Positions 1-8,470 are shown, counted from the first letter of the stretch. The stretch is 55,444 nt of DNA from Clostridiales bacterium (GCA_012523775.1 JAAYTK010000044.1:1-55444); one strand, 5' to 3'. Notes: generated by a model not told the origin, from the sequence alone. Program-made: numbers and translations.

Positions 1-126
1 AGTTTGCCTCCAGCTTCCTTTAGATTCCTCGTCGCCGAGGACACCCTTGCTCTTGGCTATGTGCTTGGCACTACTAACCCGCACTCGGGACTTTCACCCG
101 TTAGATTGCGCCCATGCCGGGCGCAC
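1..126 (-). mobile_element. Group IIC intron, 5' part only (runs off the left edge)
   Basis: Read on the minus strand from 126, the sequence opens with GTGCGCCCGGCATGGG, the 5' splice site and domain I start of bacterial class C group II introns. It continues with the blocks GGGTGAAAGTCCC, GCAAGGGTGTCC and GGAATCTAAAGGAAGC, which I recognise from the Oceanobacillus iheyensis IIC ribozyme. Only the first 126 nt are present; the catalytic domain V and any reverse transcriptase would lie beyond the window. The 5' exon ends TTTCTA directly after the hairpin terminator of the tRNA-Gln gene. Class C introns are known to insert just after terminator hairpins, so the position supports the class. Whether it is full length or active cannot be told. 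Confidence 0.85.
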
Positions 127-130
127 TAGA

Positions 131-160
131 AATAACGAGCTTCATTTGAAGCTCGTTATT
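131..160 (-). terminator. Terminator of tRNA-Gln, interrupted by the intron
   Basis: A perfect 14-bp stem (131-144 with 147-160) with a two-base centre lies just downstream of the tRNA-Gln gene. On the minus strand it is followed by TCTA and then the intron, so the usual U-tract is cut short at the insertion point. The hairpin is the likely recognition feature used by the class C intron. Confidence 0.8.
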
Positions 161-168
161 TATAAGAA

Positions 169-240
169 CTGGGCTACTAGGATTCGAACCTAGAGATGCT
201 GGAGTCAGAGTCCAGTGCCTTACCGTTTGGCGATAGCCCA
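169..240 (-). tRNA. tRNA-Gln (anticodon CTG)
   Basis: The minus strand folds into a standard cloverleaf with acceptor stem TGGGCTA/TAGCCCA and T-loop GGTTCGAATCC. The anticodon stem CTGGA/TCCAG encloses loop CTCTGAC, giving anticodon CUG, which reads CAG. The discriminator base is G and no CCA is encoded. It is a single gene with its own promoter and terminator. A second glutamine tRNA (TTG) lies at 49429-49500. Confidence 0.95.
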
Positions 241-282
241 ATATTTTGTTTGTATGGCTTACACAAAACCGCCACGAATGAT

Positions 283-311
283 ATTATAACTCATAGTTCT
301 GCAAAGTTCAA
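283..311 (-). promoter_or_regulatory. Sigma-A promoter of tRNA-Gln
   Basis: The minus strand shows TTGAAC (311-306), a 17-nt spacer and TATAAT (288-283), about 40 nt upstream of the tRNA 5' end. The match to the vegetative consensus is very good. Confidence 0.75.
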
Positions 312-370
312 GCCTAAATTTAAGGAAAATGGTCATCTTATTTTATGTCAGTTATACCCACCGGCTTCAT

Positions 371-1549
371 CTACTCCTCTGCTATATAGCTGTTCTCCAG
401 GGTTATCACACAATTATATCTGGAATCGCATTTTCTAAGTTCCTCTATTATCCGTTTTAGGAGTTTTTGCTCTTTCTCCTTGGAATATGAGAACGGTATA
501 ACCAGATCGAATATCAGATTAATATGATATTCACCGTTGACAACTCTAAAATCGTGGATGGATACGTTTTCATCCAGATTTTTGATTATGTCGGTCACCA
601 TATCCCTCTTTTCAATAACCTTGACATCGTTCATCTCTATGGGATCCATATGGATAACCAAGAATATATCCATCTTCTCCAGGACGTCCCGTTCGATTTG
701 ATCAATAGTCTCGTGGGCTTTTTCAAAATCTATATCATTCGGAACCTCAGCATGAATTGTTGCCATGCGATGTGTGGGTCCATAGCTATGAATAATAAGG
801 TCATGGGTACCTACGATATCGGTATAGCTTTCTACCATTTCCGTAATGCTTTTATATAAATCTCTGTCAACCGCCTGACCAAGAAGGGGCTCCAAGGTAT
901 CCTTTGCGATTCCTATGCCCGCTATCATAACGAATATGGATACAACGATTCCCATATATCCGTCAATTTGCCAACCGGTTAAACCTGCAACTATTGCAGA
1001 AATAACAGTAGCCGAAGTAACCAATACATCTCCCAATGAATCTGCTGCCGTTGCAAGCATAACCGTAGACTTTATTCTCTTACCGAGCTTCTTGTTAAAC
1101 ACCATCAACCATACCTTAACGAGTATGGATATAAACAATATGGCAATAAGAATTGGATTAAATATTACCGCTTCGGGATTGAGTATTTTCTTAAATGAAT
1201 TTTTAAGTAATGTAAGCCCTACCTGAAGTATCAGAAAAGAAACCGCCAGGGCCGAAATATACTCGATTCTCCCATGACCAAAGGGATGTTCCTTGTCAGC
1301 CGGACGCCCGGCCAGTCTTACTCCTATAAAGCCGATGACCGAGGATGCCGCGTCCGAAAGATTATTAAAAGCATCGGCTATAACAGATACACTGTTAATC
1401 AGTATTCCTATGGCCAGCTTAAGCGAAAATAATATGGCATTACAAATAATACCGACAATACTGGACAGAATTCCATACGAAGTACGAACCCCTTGATCCT
1501 TTATATTTTCCTTATCCTTTACAAATAGCTTAACTAAAAGCTCAGTCAT
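371..1549 (-). CDS. Cation diffusion facilitator (CDF) efflux transporter
   Basis: A 392-residue membrane protein of the CDF family, which exports divalent metal ions in exchange for protons. Metal-site motifs stand in the expected helices: D59-x3-N63 (ADAFNNLSDA) and D170-x3-D174 (ADSLGD). The family signature HPFGHGRIEY is at about 88-97. A soluble ferredoxin-like domain follows the six predicted membrane segments, and the protein is about 90 residues longer than a minimal CDF such as YiiP. The Asn in the first motif resembles manganese or broad-range members more than Zn-specific ones; the ion is an inference. The start has AAGGAG seven bases upstream. It follows the alcohol dehydrogenase gene by 36 nt and may share its transcript. 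Confidence 0.9.
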   Translation of the reverse strand: MTELLVKLFVKDKENIKDQGVRTSYGILSSIVGIICNAILFSLKLAIGILINSVSVIADAFNNLSDAASSVIGFIGVRLAGRPADKEHPFGHGRIEYISALAVSFLILQVGLTLLKNSFKKILNPEAVIFNPILIAILFISILVKVWLMVFNKKLGKRIKSTVMLATAADSLGDVLVTSATVISAIVAGLTGWQIDGYMGIVVSIFVMIAGIGIAKDTLEPLLGQAVDRDLYKSITEMVESYTDIVGTHDLIIHSYGPTHRMATIHAEVPNDIDFEKAHETIDQIERDVLEKMDIFLVIHMDPIEMNDVKVIEKRDMVTDIIKNLDENVSIHDFRVVNGEYHINLIFDLVIPFSYSKEKEQKLLKRIIEELRKCDSRYNCVITLENSYIAEE

Positions 1550-1585
1550 ATATTACTCCTTCAAAACAAGAGGAACTCATAGTCC

Positions 1586-2755
1586 TTATAGCGCTAACCG
1601 ATAAATTTGCTCCACGTCCTTAGATGTCAGAGGAACAAAGCTTCCCATGGTACCCTTATCTCCAAGACCAAGCTTCTCCACCATCAAAGGAATATCCTCT
1701 TCCTTAGCTCCAAGCTCCTTAAAGGAAATAGGCATTCCTATGGACACCAGGAACTCCTTAAATCTTTTTATTCCTTCCTTAGCCGTTTCCTCGGGATATG
1801 CAAAATTCATCTCGCAACCCCATACCCTTACTGCAATCTGAGCAAAGCGGCTAATATCATGCTTCATAACATAGGTCATCCATGCAGGGAATATAACCGC
1901 AAGACCTGCACCGTGGGCCACATCATATAGAGCCGACAACTCGTGCTCGATTCCGTGACTTGACCAATCCTGGTCTCTTCCGACTCCCACCAGATTATTA
2001 TGGGCGACCATTCCGGCCCACATAATATTTGCTCTGGCTTCATAATTATTAGGATCTTCGATTACTCTCGGTACCTCTTTTATCATGGTCAAAAGCACAG
2101 CCTCGCATAGTCTGTCAGTAATCTCGACTTCTTTAGTATTAGTAAAATATCTTTCAAATACATGTGCCATTATATCGGTTGCGCCACATGCTGTCTGATA
2201 TGGAGGCAATGTCTGCGTAAGCTCCGGATTTAGTATGGAGAATACAGGTCTTAATGCTTCTGCACCTGCACCTCTTTTTAGCATTCCCTCTTCCTTGGTT
2301 ATAACTGTGTCACCTGAGCCTTCACTTCCTGCTGCCGCTATTGTAAGAACCGTTCCGACAGGCAGAGCTTCCTCAATGGGCTTTCCTTCGAAAAAGTCCC
2401 AGAAGTCTCCGTCATATTTTACTCCTGCCGCTATTGCCTTGGCAGAATCGATCGTACTTCCTCCGCCCACAGCAAGAATGAAGTCCACCGCTTCCTTTCT
2501 ACAAAGCTCTATTCCCTCATATACCAGCCCACTTCTTGGATTAGGCATAACACCACCAAGCTCCACGAAATCAATACCTGCATTCTTTAATGATTCCTTT
2601 ACTCTTCCCAGAAGGCCTGATCTGATAACCGAGCCTCCTCCATAATGAATAAGGACCTTACTTCCGCCGAATTTTTTAACACACTGACCGGCTTCATTCT
2701 CTGTTCCTTTACCAAATACAAAATATGTGGGGCTATAAAATCTAAAATTATTCAT
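1586..2755 (-). CDS. Iron-containing alcohol dehydrogenase (butanol dehydrogenase type)
   Basis: A 389-residue group III alcohol dehydrogenase that reduces aldehydes to alcohols with NAD(P)H. The nucleotide-binding motif GGGSTIDSAKA is at 97-107. The Fe ligands are placed as in the family: D194 and H198 (ATDIMAH), H267 or H271 (HGIEHELS) and H281 (AHGAGL). The sequence resembles clostridial BdhA/Bacillus YugJ proteins, so a fermentative role in ethanol or butanol formation fits, though the substrate is not readable from sequence. AAAGGAG precedes the ATG at good spacing. It lies 51 nt after the CPBP gene and 36 nt before the CDF gene, all on the minus strand. Confidence 0.92.
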   Translation of the reverse strand: MNNFRFYSPTYFVFGKGTENEAGQCVKKFGGSKVLIHYGGGSVIRSGLLGRVKESLKNAGIDFVELGGVMPNPRSGLVYEGIELCRKEAVDFILAVGGGSTIDSAKAIAAGVKYDGDFWDFFEGKPIEEALPVGTVLTIAAAGSEGSGDTVITKEEGMLKRGAGAEALRPVFSILNPELTQTLPPYQTACGATDIMAHVFERYFTNTKEVEITDRLCEAVLLTMIKEVPRVIEDPNNYEARANIMWAGMVAHNNLVGVGRDQDWSSHGIEHELSALYDVAHGAGLAVIFPAWMTYVMKHDISRFAQIAVRVWGCEMNFAYPEETAKEGIKRFKEFLVSIGMPISFKELGAKEEDIPLMVEKLGLGDKGTMGSFVPLTSKDVEQIYRLAL

Positions 2756-2806
2756 CTTTAGCTCCTTTCTATAATCAATATAATATTCTTTTGATGTTTA
2801 TTTGTT

Positions 2807-3754
2807 CTAGGAGTATATTACCTGAAACACAATGATACCTATACAAATGATAACAAATAATAATGCTCCCGGATTAAATATGTAATACCATCTGTTTACC
2901 AATGGCTTATTCGGTTTATTCAGCACAATCTTTCTGCCTTTTAGTATAATCAGCAGTGAGGCTATGGTCATTGAACCAAATGACCATATTGTTACAAGAA
3001 TCGTACCTAAAATACTTTCGTTTACAACTATATAAGGCACTATTCCCGATCCAACAAAATTAAGCATCATATGTAGCAATATGGCATATATAATCCTGTT
3101 GGTTCGGATAGTAATATATGCGAATATCATGCCGAGTACAGTAGCATAGAAGAACTGGGATAAATTGAGGTGGAACAACCCAAAGGCAAATCCGGTAATC
3201 AATATCGCCGGTAAATCACCAAACCTTCTAAGCTTATCCAATAGAATTTTTCTGAATATCAACTCTTCCACAATAGGTGCTATAATACTGGCATAAATTA
3301 TAACCAAAATCATATCACTGTTAAAAATAAAGGTCTCCAAGGGGTTTTCTAATTTAAATCCCTTAATTATCTCAATGAAAGAGCTTATATACATACCAAT
3401 AATATTAGTTATATAAGCAGCCCCCGCACATACAATAAAATATCCTAAGAACTGTCCTATTGATAGCCTGCTCTTCTCCCCAATTTCAGATTTGGGGATT
3501 CTCTTCATCAGCACCAAAAATATCGGTAAGCCTGATCCAAGCACACTTATAACCGTTAAGGCCACATTAAACCAACCTTCTTCAGCCATGTCCGGAAAAA
3601 ACCCGTTAACTACCAGTAAGACCACAGACTGAACGGCTAATACGACAATCGTCGTTACAGCCATAAAGAAACCGCAATAGCATAATATTTTCTTATCGCT
3701 CATCCTTTTGGGTTCTTCAACACTCTGTGTTAATTCGTTTTCATAATAGTCCAT
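2807..3754 (-). CDS. CPBP-family intramembrane metalloprotease
   Basis: A multi-pass membrane protein of about 315 residues with the CPBP (CAAX protease and bacteriocin-processing) motifs: EELIFR (E163, E164, R168), FHLN (H195) and a later helix with H228. Family members are intramembrane glutamyl proteases; some confer bacteriocin self-immunity and most have no known substrate. I chose ATG 3754 because GAAGGG lies eight bases upstream; an in-frame GTG at 3763 has no good ribosome binding site. It follows the D,D-carboxypeptidase gene by only 17 nt, so the two are probably co-transcribed. This suggests, but does not prove, an envelope-related role. Confidence 0.85.
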   Translation of the reverse strand: MDYYENELTQSVEEPKRMSDKKILCYCGFFMAVTTIVVLAVQSVVLLVVNGFFPDMAEEGWFNVALTVISVLGSGLPIFLVLMKRIPKSEIGEKSRLSIGQFLGYFIVCAGAAYITNIIGMYISSFIEIIKGFKLENPLETFIFNSDMILVIIYASIIAPIVEELIFRKILLDKLRRFGDLPAILITGFAFGLFHLNLSQFFYATVLGMIFAYITIRTNRIIYAILLHMMLNFVGSGIVPYIVVNESILGTILVTIWSFGSMTIASLLIILKGRKIVLNKPNKPLVNRWYYIFNPGALLFVIICIGIIVFQVIYS

Positions 3755-3771
3755 ATGTTTCACCCTTCTTA

Positions 3772-5169
3772 TTAATTATCCAATCCATACTTAAGCAGTT
3801 TGGTGGAATCCTCCCATCTCCCCACAGAATCAGAGCACATAACCACACTTAATACCTGTTTGCCATCTTTTTTTGCCACAGATATTAAGCATCTTCCCGC
3901 CATTGTGCTTGTTCCCGTCTTTAATCCAAGACAATAAGGATAATATCTGCCACTTTCTTTAACAATCAAGGAGTTCGTATTACTCCATGTTACATCGGAG
4001 CCATCCGCAAAGACATTTCTTGCCTTGCTTTTGCTGCAGACTTCGAGAATGGTTTCATTATCTGCTGCTGCCATGCCTATTTTACCCATATCATAGGCAG
4101 TTGTATATTGACCGATCGCATCATATCCATCCGGTGTCTTAAAGCAGGAATTGATAGTCCCAAGACTTTTTGCCTTATCATTCATTAATCTGATAAACTC
4201 GGGTATCGCATCCTTAAGGCTGGCATTATCATCTCCAATGGATTTTCTTCCTACATATGCCGCTATAACATATGCGGCATCATTTCCTGAAGGAACCAGC
4301 ATTCCCTCTATAAGATTTCTTATTGTAAGAATCTGATTCTTTTTTAATCCGGCCAGGGTCGAATCGGCGGCTACCAAATCCAACTCGCTTCCTACGGTTA
4401 CCTCCTCCTCTTCCATGCACCAGTCCAGTGCTACGAGTGCTGTCAGGAGCTTAGCCGTACTGGCAGGAAACACCGGAATTATCGGATCCTTGTAATACAA
4501 TACCTTCCCTGTATCCACATCAAATAATATGGCTGACCTGGCTTTTATATCCAATGTAGGATTTATAATATCCAAATCACCTTCAATCCTACTGTCAAAA
4601 ACCATTTCAGGGATATGCTTCATAAAATCCACCTGATTGCTGTCATAAATCAACTGCATATCAGGCAAATCAACAACATTATCACCTAAAGCGTCTGTGG
4701 TATCAGTTATGTCATCTGTATCTGTTGAATCTGAATCTTCCAGATTATCTGAGCTGTCTGAATCCGTGGTATCGTCATCCACATCATCTTCAGTATTATC
4801 CGGACTGTCAGTAGGATTTGGCTCCTCAGAATCCAAATCATTTTCTTCGACTGTGTCTGAGCTGTCAGACTGCCCATTGTCCTCATCGGAAGAATCCGTG
4901 TTATCGCTATTCTCAATATCAGTTTCTTGGGAATTGTTATCAGTATCCTCTACATATAGCCACTCTTCTTCTGTATCAGCACCTAATGACTGCTTCTGTC
5001 CGTTATTCTCTTCATTCTCCTGCTCTGATGCTTCACTATCCTCATTTGCCCCCATATTGGCATACTTCGGGTCTGTAGGTTTTCCTATCAGAATCTTGGT
5101 TCCTATGAACATACCTGCTATGACAACACATGAGAATAAAAGAAGTCCCAATACACTCTTTTTGTTCAT
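3772..5169 (-). CDS. D-alanyl-D-alanine carboxypeptidase (peptidase S11) with acidic linker
   Basis: A 465-residue penicillin-binding protein of the DacA/DacF type that trims the terminal D-Ala from peptidoglycan stem peptides. Residues 7-28 form a signal anchor. Residues 42-165 are a low-complexity stretch made almost only of Asp, Glu, Ser, Thr and Asn. The catalytic domain follows with the three active-site motifs: S237-T-A-K240, S294-G-N296 and K417-T-G419. The C-terminal domain of many S11 enzymes is absent or short. The linker probably lets the enzyme reach through the wall, an inference from its composition. GGGAG precedes the ATG. A terminator at 5214-5250 separates it from the upstream gene pair. 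Confidence 0.92.
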   Translation of the reverse strand: MNKKSVLGLLLFSCVVIAGMFIGTKILIGKPTDPKYANMGANEDSEASEQENEENNGQKQSLGADTEEEWLYVEDTDNNSQETDIENSDNTDSSDEDNGQSDSSDTVEENDLDSEEPNPTDSPDNTEDDVDDDTTDSDSSDNLEDSDSTDTDDITDTTDALGDNVVDLPDMQLIYDSNQVDFMKHIPEMVFDSRIEGDLDIINPTLDIKARSAILFDVDTGKVLYYKDPIIPVFPASTAKLLTALVALDWCMEEEEVTVGSELDLVAADSTLAGLKKNQILTIRNLIEGMLVPSGNDAAYVIAAYVGRKSIGDDNASLKDAIPEFIRLMNDKAKSLGTINSCFKTPDGYDAIGQYTTAYDMGKIGMAAADNETILEVCSKSKARNVFADGSDVTWSNTNSLIVKESGRYYPYCLGLKTGTSTMAGRCLISVAKKDGKQVLSVVMCSDSVGRWEDSTKLLKYGLDN

Positions 5170-5213
5170 TTAATATCTCCCACTGTTTTCTTATATACGT
5201 TCATTAAGCTTTA

Positions 5214-5250
5214 ATAAAAAGGGACGTCTGCTGCGGATATGAACGTCCCC
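5214..5250 (-). terminator. Terminator after the DUF4097-like gene
   Basis: Seven-base arms gggacgt (5221-5227) and acgtccc (5243-5249) form a stem. On the minus strand a run of five U (5220-5216) follows. It ends the LiaF-like/DUF4097-like transcript. Confidence 0.75.
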
Positions 5251-5316
5251 TTATTACTTCTTATTGTAATATTTATAACCAGAGATTGCAAGGATTATCC
5301 TTAAAATCAAATAGAA

Positions 5317-6144
5317 TTATTGTGTAAATGCAATAGAAATTCCACCTACTCCTCCTTCTATCTTTATTGTGTTATCTGCCCTATAATTATCATTATAATC
5401 GTGGTTTATCTTCTCACCATTGACCTCAATTCTCCCAATACCGGTACTTAACTCCAAAGCATAATCCTTTCTTGGACCATTTATTCGGATATTTACACTG
5501 CCTAAACCACCGTCAAATTCCGATTTACCGAGAATTACTCCATCAATATTAATATCGCCTACTCCGCAATCTAAATCTACATTGGTAAAATTTATGTTAT
5601 TTAGATTTATATTACCGACACCGCCATCAATATCAACCCTCATGGCAGTTAAATCTGTTGCATTCAGATCACCGACACCGGCATCGACTATCAAACGCTC
5701 TGTGGAAAGACTCTCCAGATTTACCGCCCCGAGACCGCAATCTATTTTTATCCTTTTTGCATAGAAATCCTTAGGTACATATACTGTAATTGAAGATTTA
5801 GAACGGGAACGAAAGCCAAACGAAAAAATCCTTCCAAAAAAGTCAGATTCGCCGACTACAAGGGTACCGTTAACCACCTCTGCACGAAAACTCTTTGATA
5901 CGTTTGATGCTTCTACCTTAAAACCATTCCCGGGTTTAATATCCAAACTGCCCAATCCATTGCTTATATCGAGCCTTTCAACATCGGTAAAATCCTCACT
6001 GTAATCTATATTTCTCTCATCATCCACGCTAAATACCGATACCACGCCTGATATGACTCCAACGATTCCTGACATTATACCGACAGTAAGGAGAATGGCA
6101 AATGCAATAGCTAAATATTTTATTGTTTTTTGGAATGCATTCAT
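5317..6144 (-). CDS. DUF4097-like envelope protein
   Basis: A 275-residue protein with one membrane helix near 10-38 and an extracytoplasmic part built of short repeated units of the type ...GVGDINI... and ...GLGSVNI..., as in the right-handed beta-helix of DUF4097/LiaF C-terminal-like proteins. No catalytic residues are evident. Its ATG overlaps the stop codon of the upstream LiaF-like gene (ATGA, 6144-6141), so the two are translationally coupled. Relatives often sit with envelope-stress regulators or PspC proteins; none is present here. The function is unknown, and a role in sensing or buffering envelope stress is inference from family context. Confidence 0.75.
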   Translation of the reverse strand: MNAFQKTIKYLAIAFAILLTVGIMSGIVGVISGVVSVFSVDDERNIDYSEDFTDVERLDISNGLGSLDIKPGNGFKVEASNVSKSFRAEVVNGTLVVGESDFFGRIFSFGFRSRSKSSITVYVPKDFYAKRIKIDCGLGAVNLESLSTERLIVDAGVGDLNATDLTAMRVDIDGGVGNINLNNINFTNVDLDCGVGDINIDGVILGKSEFDGGLGSVNIRINGPRKDYALELSTGIGRIEVNGEKINHDYNDNYRADNTIKIEGGVGGISIAFTQ

Positions 6145-6830
6145 TTAATATCTATCCCCCCAAACAATGTGGTTGAGTTAAGATAAATGGTATAGGCATT
6201 AGGATCATTTGATTGAAGCGCTTTATTGCTGACTCCTCCGAAAATCGGCACATTATTTACTTTAACCTTAACTCCGCTGGGAATATAGATATCGATACCT
6301 CCAAATACAGCGGTTGCTGAAATCTCAACATCACTGTTTATTATAGCATCCCTTAAATCCAGCGACATTCCACCAAAAATCGCATTCAGCGTTGTTCCAT
6401 AGAATTCATCTGTTACTCTAATCTTATTGCCGGCAAATATCGCACTGTGCTCTCGTCTTTCATATCTCTTAAAGTTGTTTTCGACCTCGATATTCTGATT
6501 TACTCTGATTGTTCTTCTGTAAAACCCCTGAAATATTATCCTCAGTCCTATGATTATAAGTATTGCCGGTATAATAAGCTCCCACCACTCGATTTTCAGA
6601 TTAATATAATGGGATACTAAAGCCATAACACCTATAATAAATCCGGTGGTTGCTCCGAAGCTGATACCGTTTTGTATTATGCTTACGAAGCATGGAATTA
6701 TGATAAAAAGGGTCCACCACCCGGGAAAAAACACTCTGAATACCCATAAATCCATTATATCGCCCGCTATACCTACGCCAATTGCTATCAAGACTAATCC
6801 CCAAACTATATTTGACGCCTTGTTTCTCAT
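6141..6830 (-). CDS. LiaF-like membrane protein
   Basis: About 229 residues: four membrane helices in the N-terminal half (LiaI/LiaF-like region), then a soluble C-terminal domain with repeated ...FGG... turns typical of the LiaF C-terminal (cell-wall-active antibiotic response) fold. In Bacillus, LiaF restrains the LiaRS two-component system; no LiaRS genes are adjacent here, so the partner is unknown. I chose ATG 6830 because GGGAGG lies seven bases upstream; an in-frame ATG at 6887 has no ribosome binding site and adds 19 unlikely residues. It overlaps the downstream gene by four bases. Confidence 0.78.
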   Translation of the reverse strand: MRNKASNIVWGLVLIAIGVGIAGDIMDLWVFRVFFPGWWTLFIIIPCFVSIIQNGISFGATTGFIIGVMALVSHYINLKIEWWELIIPAILIIIGLRIIFQGFYRRTIRVNQNIEVENNFKRYERREHSAIFAGNKIRVTDEFYGTTLNAIFGGMSLDLRDAIINSDVEISATAVFGGIDIYIPSGVKVKVNNVPIFGGVSNKALQSNDPNAYTIYLNSTTLFGGIDIK

Positions 6831-6939
6831 GACAAACCTCCCTATTATTGTTATAAATTGGATTATAGAATTATAATAAGCTAACAAATATAAAATTGCA
6901 ACAGAATACTATAATATCTAATATTTCTAATCAAATTCT

Positions 6940-6983
6940 AAAAAAACCGTATGCCACCAAGAATTAACTTGGAAGCATACGGT
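6940..6983 (-). terminator. Terminator of infC-rpmI-rplT
   Basis: Arms accgtatgc (6946-6954) and gcatacggt (6975-6983) pair. On the minus strand the stem is followed by UUUUUU. It sits just after the rplT stop codon. Confidence 0.85.
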
Positions 6984-6992
6984 CTCAAAATA

Positions 6993-7349
6993 TTATGCTA
7001 ACTTTGATTTTACGACTTCAGTAAGCTCCTTAAAGCCCTCTGCGTCATTTACTGCCATCTCAGACAGCATCTTTCTGTTTATTTCTATATTAGCCAGTCT
7101 CAATCCATGCATTAATCTGTTATAGGATAAGCCATTCATTCTGGCAGCCGCATTTATTCTTACGATCCATAAGGATCTCATGTCTCTCTTTCTCTGCTTT
7201 CTTCCGGCAAAGGATGAATTCAAAGCTCTCATCACAGATTGCTTTGCTACTCTATATTGCTTTGATCTGGCACCTCTGTAACCCTTTGCCAGCTTTAAAA
7301 TACGATTATGTTTCTTTCTAGCGTTTAATCCGCCTTTAACTCTTGCCAT
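6993..7349 (-). CDS. rplT: 50S ribosomal protein L20
   Basis: A 118-residue protein of full family length, with the very basic N-terminus ([19 protein letters not shown]) and the conserved SYNRLMHGL segment that binds 23S rRNA. L20 is needed for early assembly of the large subunit. In Firmicutes it also represses its own operon by binding the infC leader. AAGGAGG precedes the ATG. It is the last gene of infC-rpmI-rplT, 26 nt after rpmI, followed by a strong terminator. Confidence 0.98.
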   Translation of the reverse strand: MARVKGGLNARKKHNRILKLAKGYRGARSKQYRVAKQSVMRALNSSFAGRKQRKRDMRSLWIVRINAAARMNGLSYNRLMHGLRLANIEINRKMLSEMAVNDAEGFKELTEVVKSKLA

Positions 7350-7375
7350 TTTCTATTCCTCCTTATCACCAATAT

Positions 7376-7573
7376 CTATAGATATGGTAAGATCTTCTTC
7401 ATGTTCTTTACATTGGTTGGATCGGTCATTGTAGCCTTTCTGAGATTTCTCTTTCTCTTAGCGGATTTTTTAGTTAAAATATGACTCTTATATGCCTTCA
7501 TTCTCTTTAGCTTACCGGTTCCTGTTTTCTTAAAACGCTTCGCTGCTGCTCTGCTTGTTTTTAGTTTTGGCAT
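7376..7573 (-). CDS. rpmI: 50S ribosomal protein L35
   Basis: A 65-residue, highly basic protein with the family pattern [15 protein letters not shown], then [15 protein letters not shown] and a C-terminal MKKILPYL. It is a component of the large ribosomal subunit. AGGAGG lies six bases before the ATG. It stands between infC and rplT, the standard order in bacteria. Confidence 0.97.
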   Translation of the reverse strand: MPKLKTSRAAAKRFKKTGTGKLKRMKAYKSHILTKKSAKRKRNLRKATMTDPTNVKNMKKILPYL

Positions 7574-7648
7574 GATGTTTCCTCCTTATATTTAGTACTG
7601 CTTATAACTGTATATATGTTGCCACACCATATGGTGCTGTATTCTCTT

Positions 7649-8155
7649 TTAACGCTTCTCTGATAAGAACATAGTCATGTTTCGTCCTTCAAGTCTTGCG
7701 GGCTTCTCAATTACAGCAACATCCTCCAGCTTAGCAAAGAAATTATCCAGAATCACCTTAGAAGAAGACGTATGTGCCATTTCACGTCCACGAAAACGCA
7801 ATGTCACCTTTACCTTATCACCCTTAACTAAAAACTTCCGGGCCATATTGGCTTTTGTATTTAAATCATTATCATCAATATTCGGTGAGAAACGAATCTC
7901 TTTTACCTCGGTAACTTTCTGCTTCTTCTTTGCTTCCTTTTCCTTTCTTGCCTGTTCATATCTAAACTTTCCGTAATCAATTATTTTGCATACAGGCGGT
8001 TTCGCAGAAGGGGCTATCTTTACAAGATCTAAATTAGCTTCCTTAGCTAATTTCAAAGCTTCCTTAGCGGACATGATGCCCAGCTGCTCTCCTTCTTCGC
8101 TAATTAGTCGGACTTCCTTATCTCTAATCTGTTCATTAATCATTAAATCGCTAAT
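7649..8155 (-). CDS. infC: Translation initiation factor IF-3, probably AUU start
   Basis: IF-3 binds the 30S subunit, keeps it from rejoining 50S and checks the start codon and initiator tRNA. The N-terminal domain (INEQIRDKEVRLI), basic linker (EKEAKKKQKVTEVKEIRFSP) and C-terminal domain are all present. An ATG stands at 8143, but the only good ribosome binding site (GGAGG, 8169-8165) is 21 bases from it. An in-frame ATT at 8155-8153 is nine bases from GGAGG and gives ISDLMINEQIR, closely matching the Bacillus N-terminus ISKDFIINEQIR. An AUU start is the classic basis of infC autoregulation, so I prefer 8155. It heads infC-rpmI-rplT. Confidence 0.95.
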   Translation of the reverse strand: MSDLMINEQIRDKEVRLISEEGEQLGIMSAKEALKLAKEANLDLVKIAPSAKPPVCKIIDYGKFRYEQARKEKEAKKKQKVTEVKEIRFSPNIDDNDLNTKANMARKFLVKGDKVKVTLRFRGREMAHTSSSKVILDNFFAKLEDVAVIEKPARLEGRNMTMFLSEKR

Positions 8156-8263
8156 AGTATTACACCTCCATAGGTTATATCACATTTACAGTTTCCGTTA
8201 TCCATACAGTATTCCAAAAATTACATGTATTTTTTATTGAATAGGACGATCTTTCATATTCAA

Positions 8264-8295
8264 TAAAAAAGGTGGATAACATAGATTATCCACCT
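8264..8295 (-). terminator. Leader attenuator upstream of infC
   Basis: A nine-base stem (8271-8279 with 8286-8294) is followed on the minus strand by six U. It lies about 110 nt before infC and about 140 nt after the promoter at 8442-8470, so it is inside the infC leader. This matches the L20-controlled terminator layout known for infC-rpmI-rplT in Firmicutes. The rest of 8156-8496 holds the promoter and leader RNA; I see no gene. Confidence 0.7.
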
Positions 8296-8441
8296 GCTTA
8301 TACATAATGCTAATATATTATATTATTGCTCCATAGGAACTAAATATAACTTGCATATAAGAACCCGGTCACGGTAAATTAATTACGCTAAGGGTGAGAG
8401 ATGGATACTCTTCTTTTCTATGAAATTATCACAGCCTAGTT

Positions 8442-8470
8442 ATTGTATCATGTAGTTATCGCTATGTCAA
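8442..8470 (-). promoter_or_regulatory. Sigma-A promoter of infC-rpmI-rplT
   Basis: The minus strand has TTGACA (8470-8465), a 17-nt spacer and TACAAT (8447-8442). Transcription from here gives a leader of about 280 nt before IF-3, which contains the attenuator hairpin. Confidence 0.75.

Noticed and set aside
4697-5173. Open plus-strand frame, 158 codons, Ser-rich
   Set aside because: It is the antisense of the acidic Asp/Ser linker of the D,D-carboxypeptidase; repeats such as GATTCT make long open frames on the other strand. No ribosome binding site.
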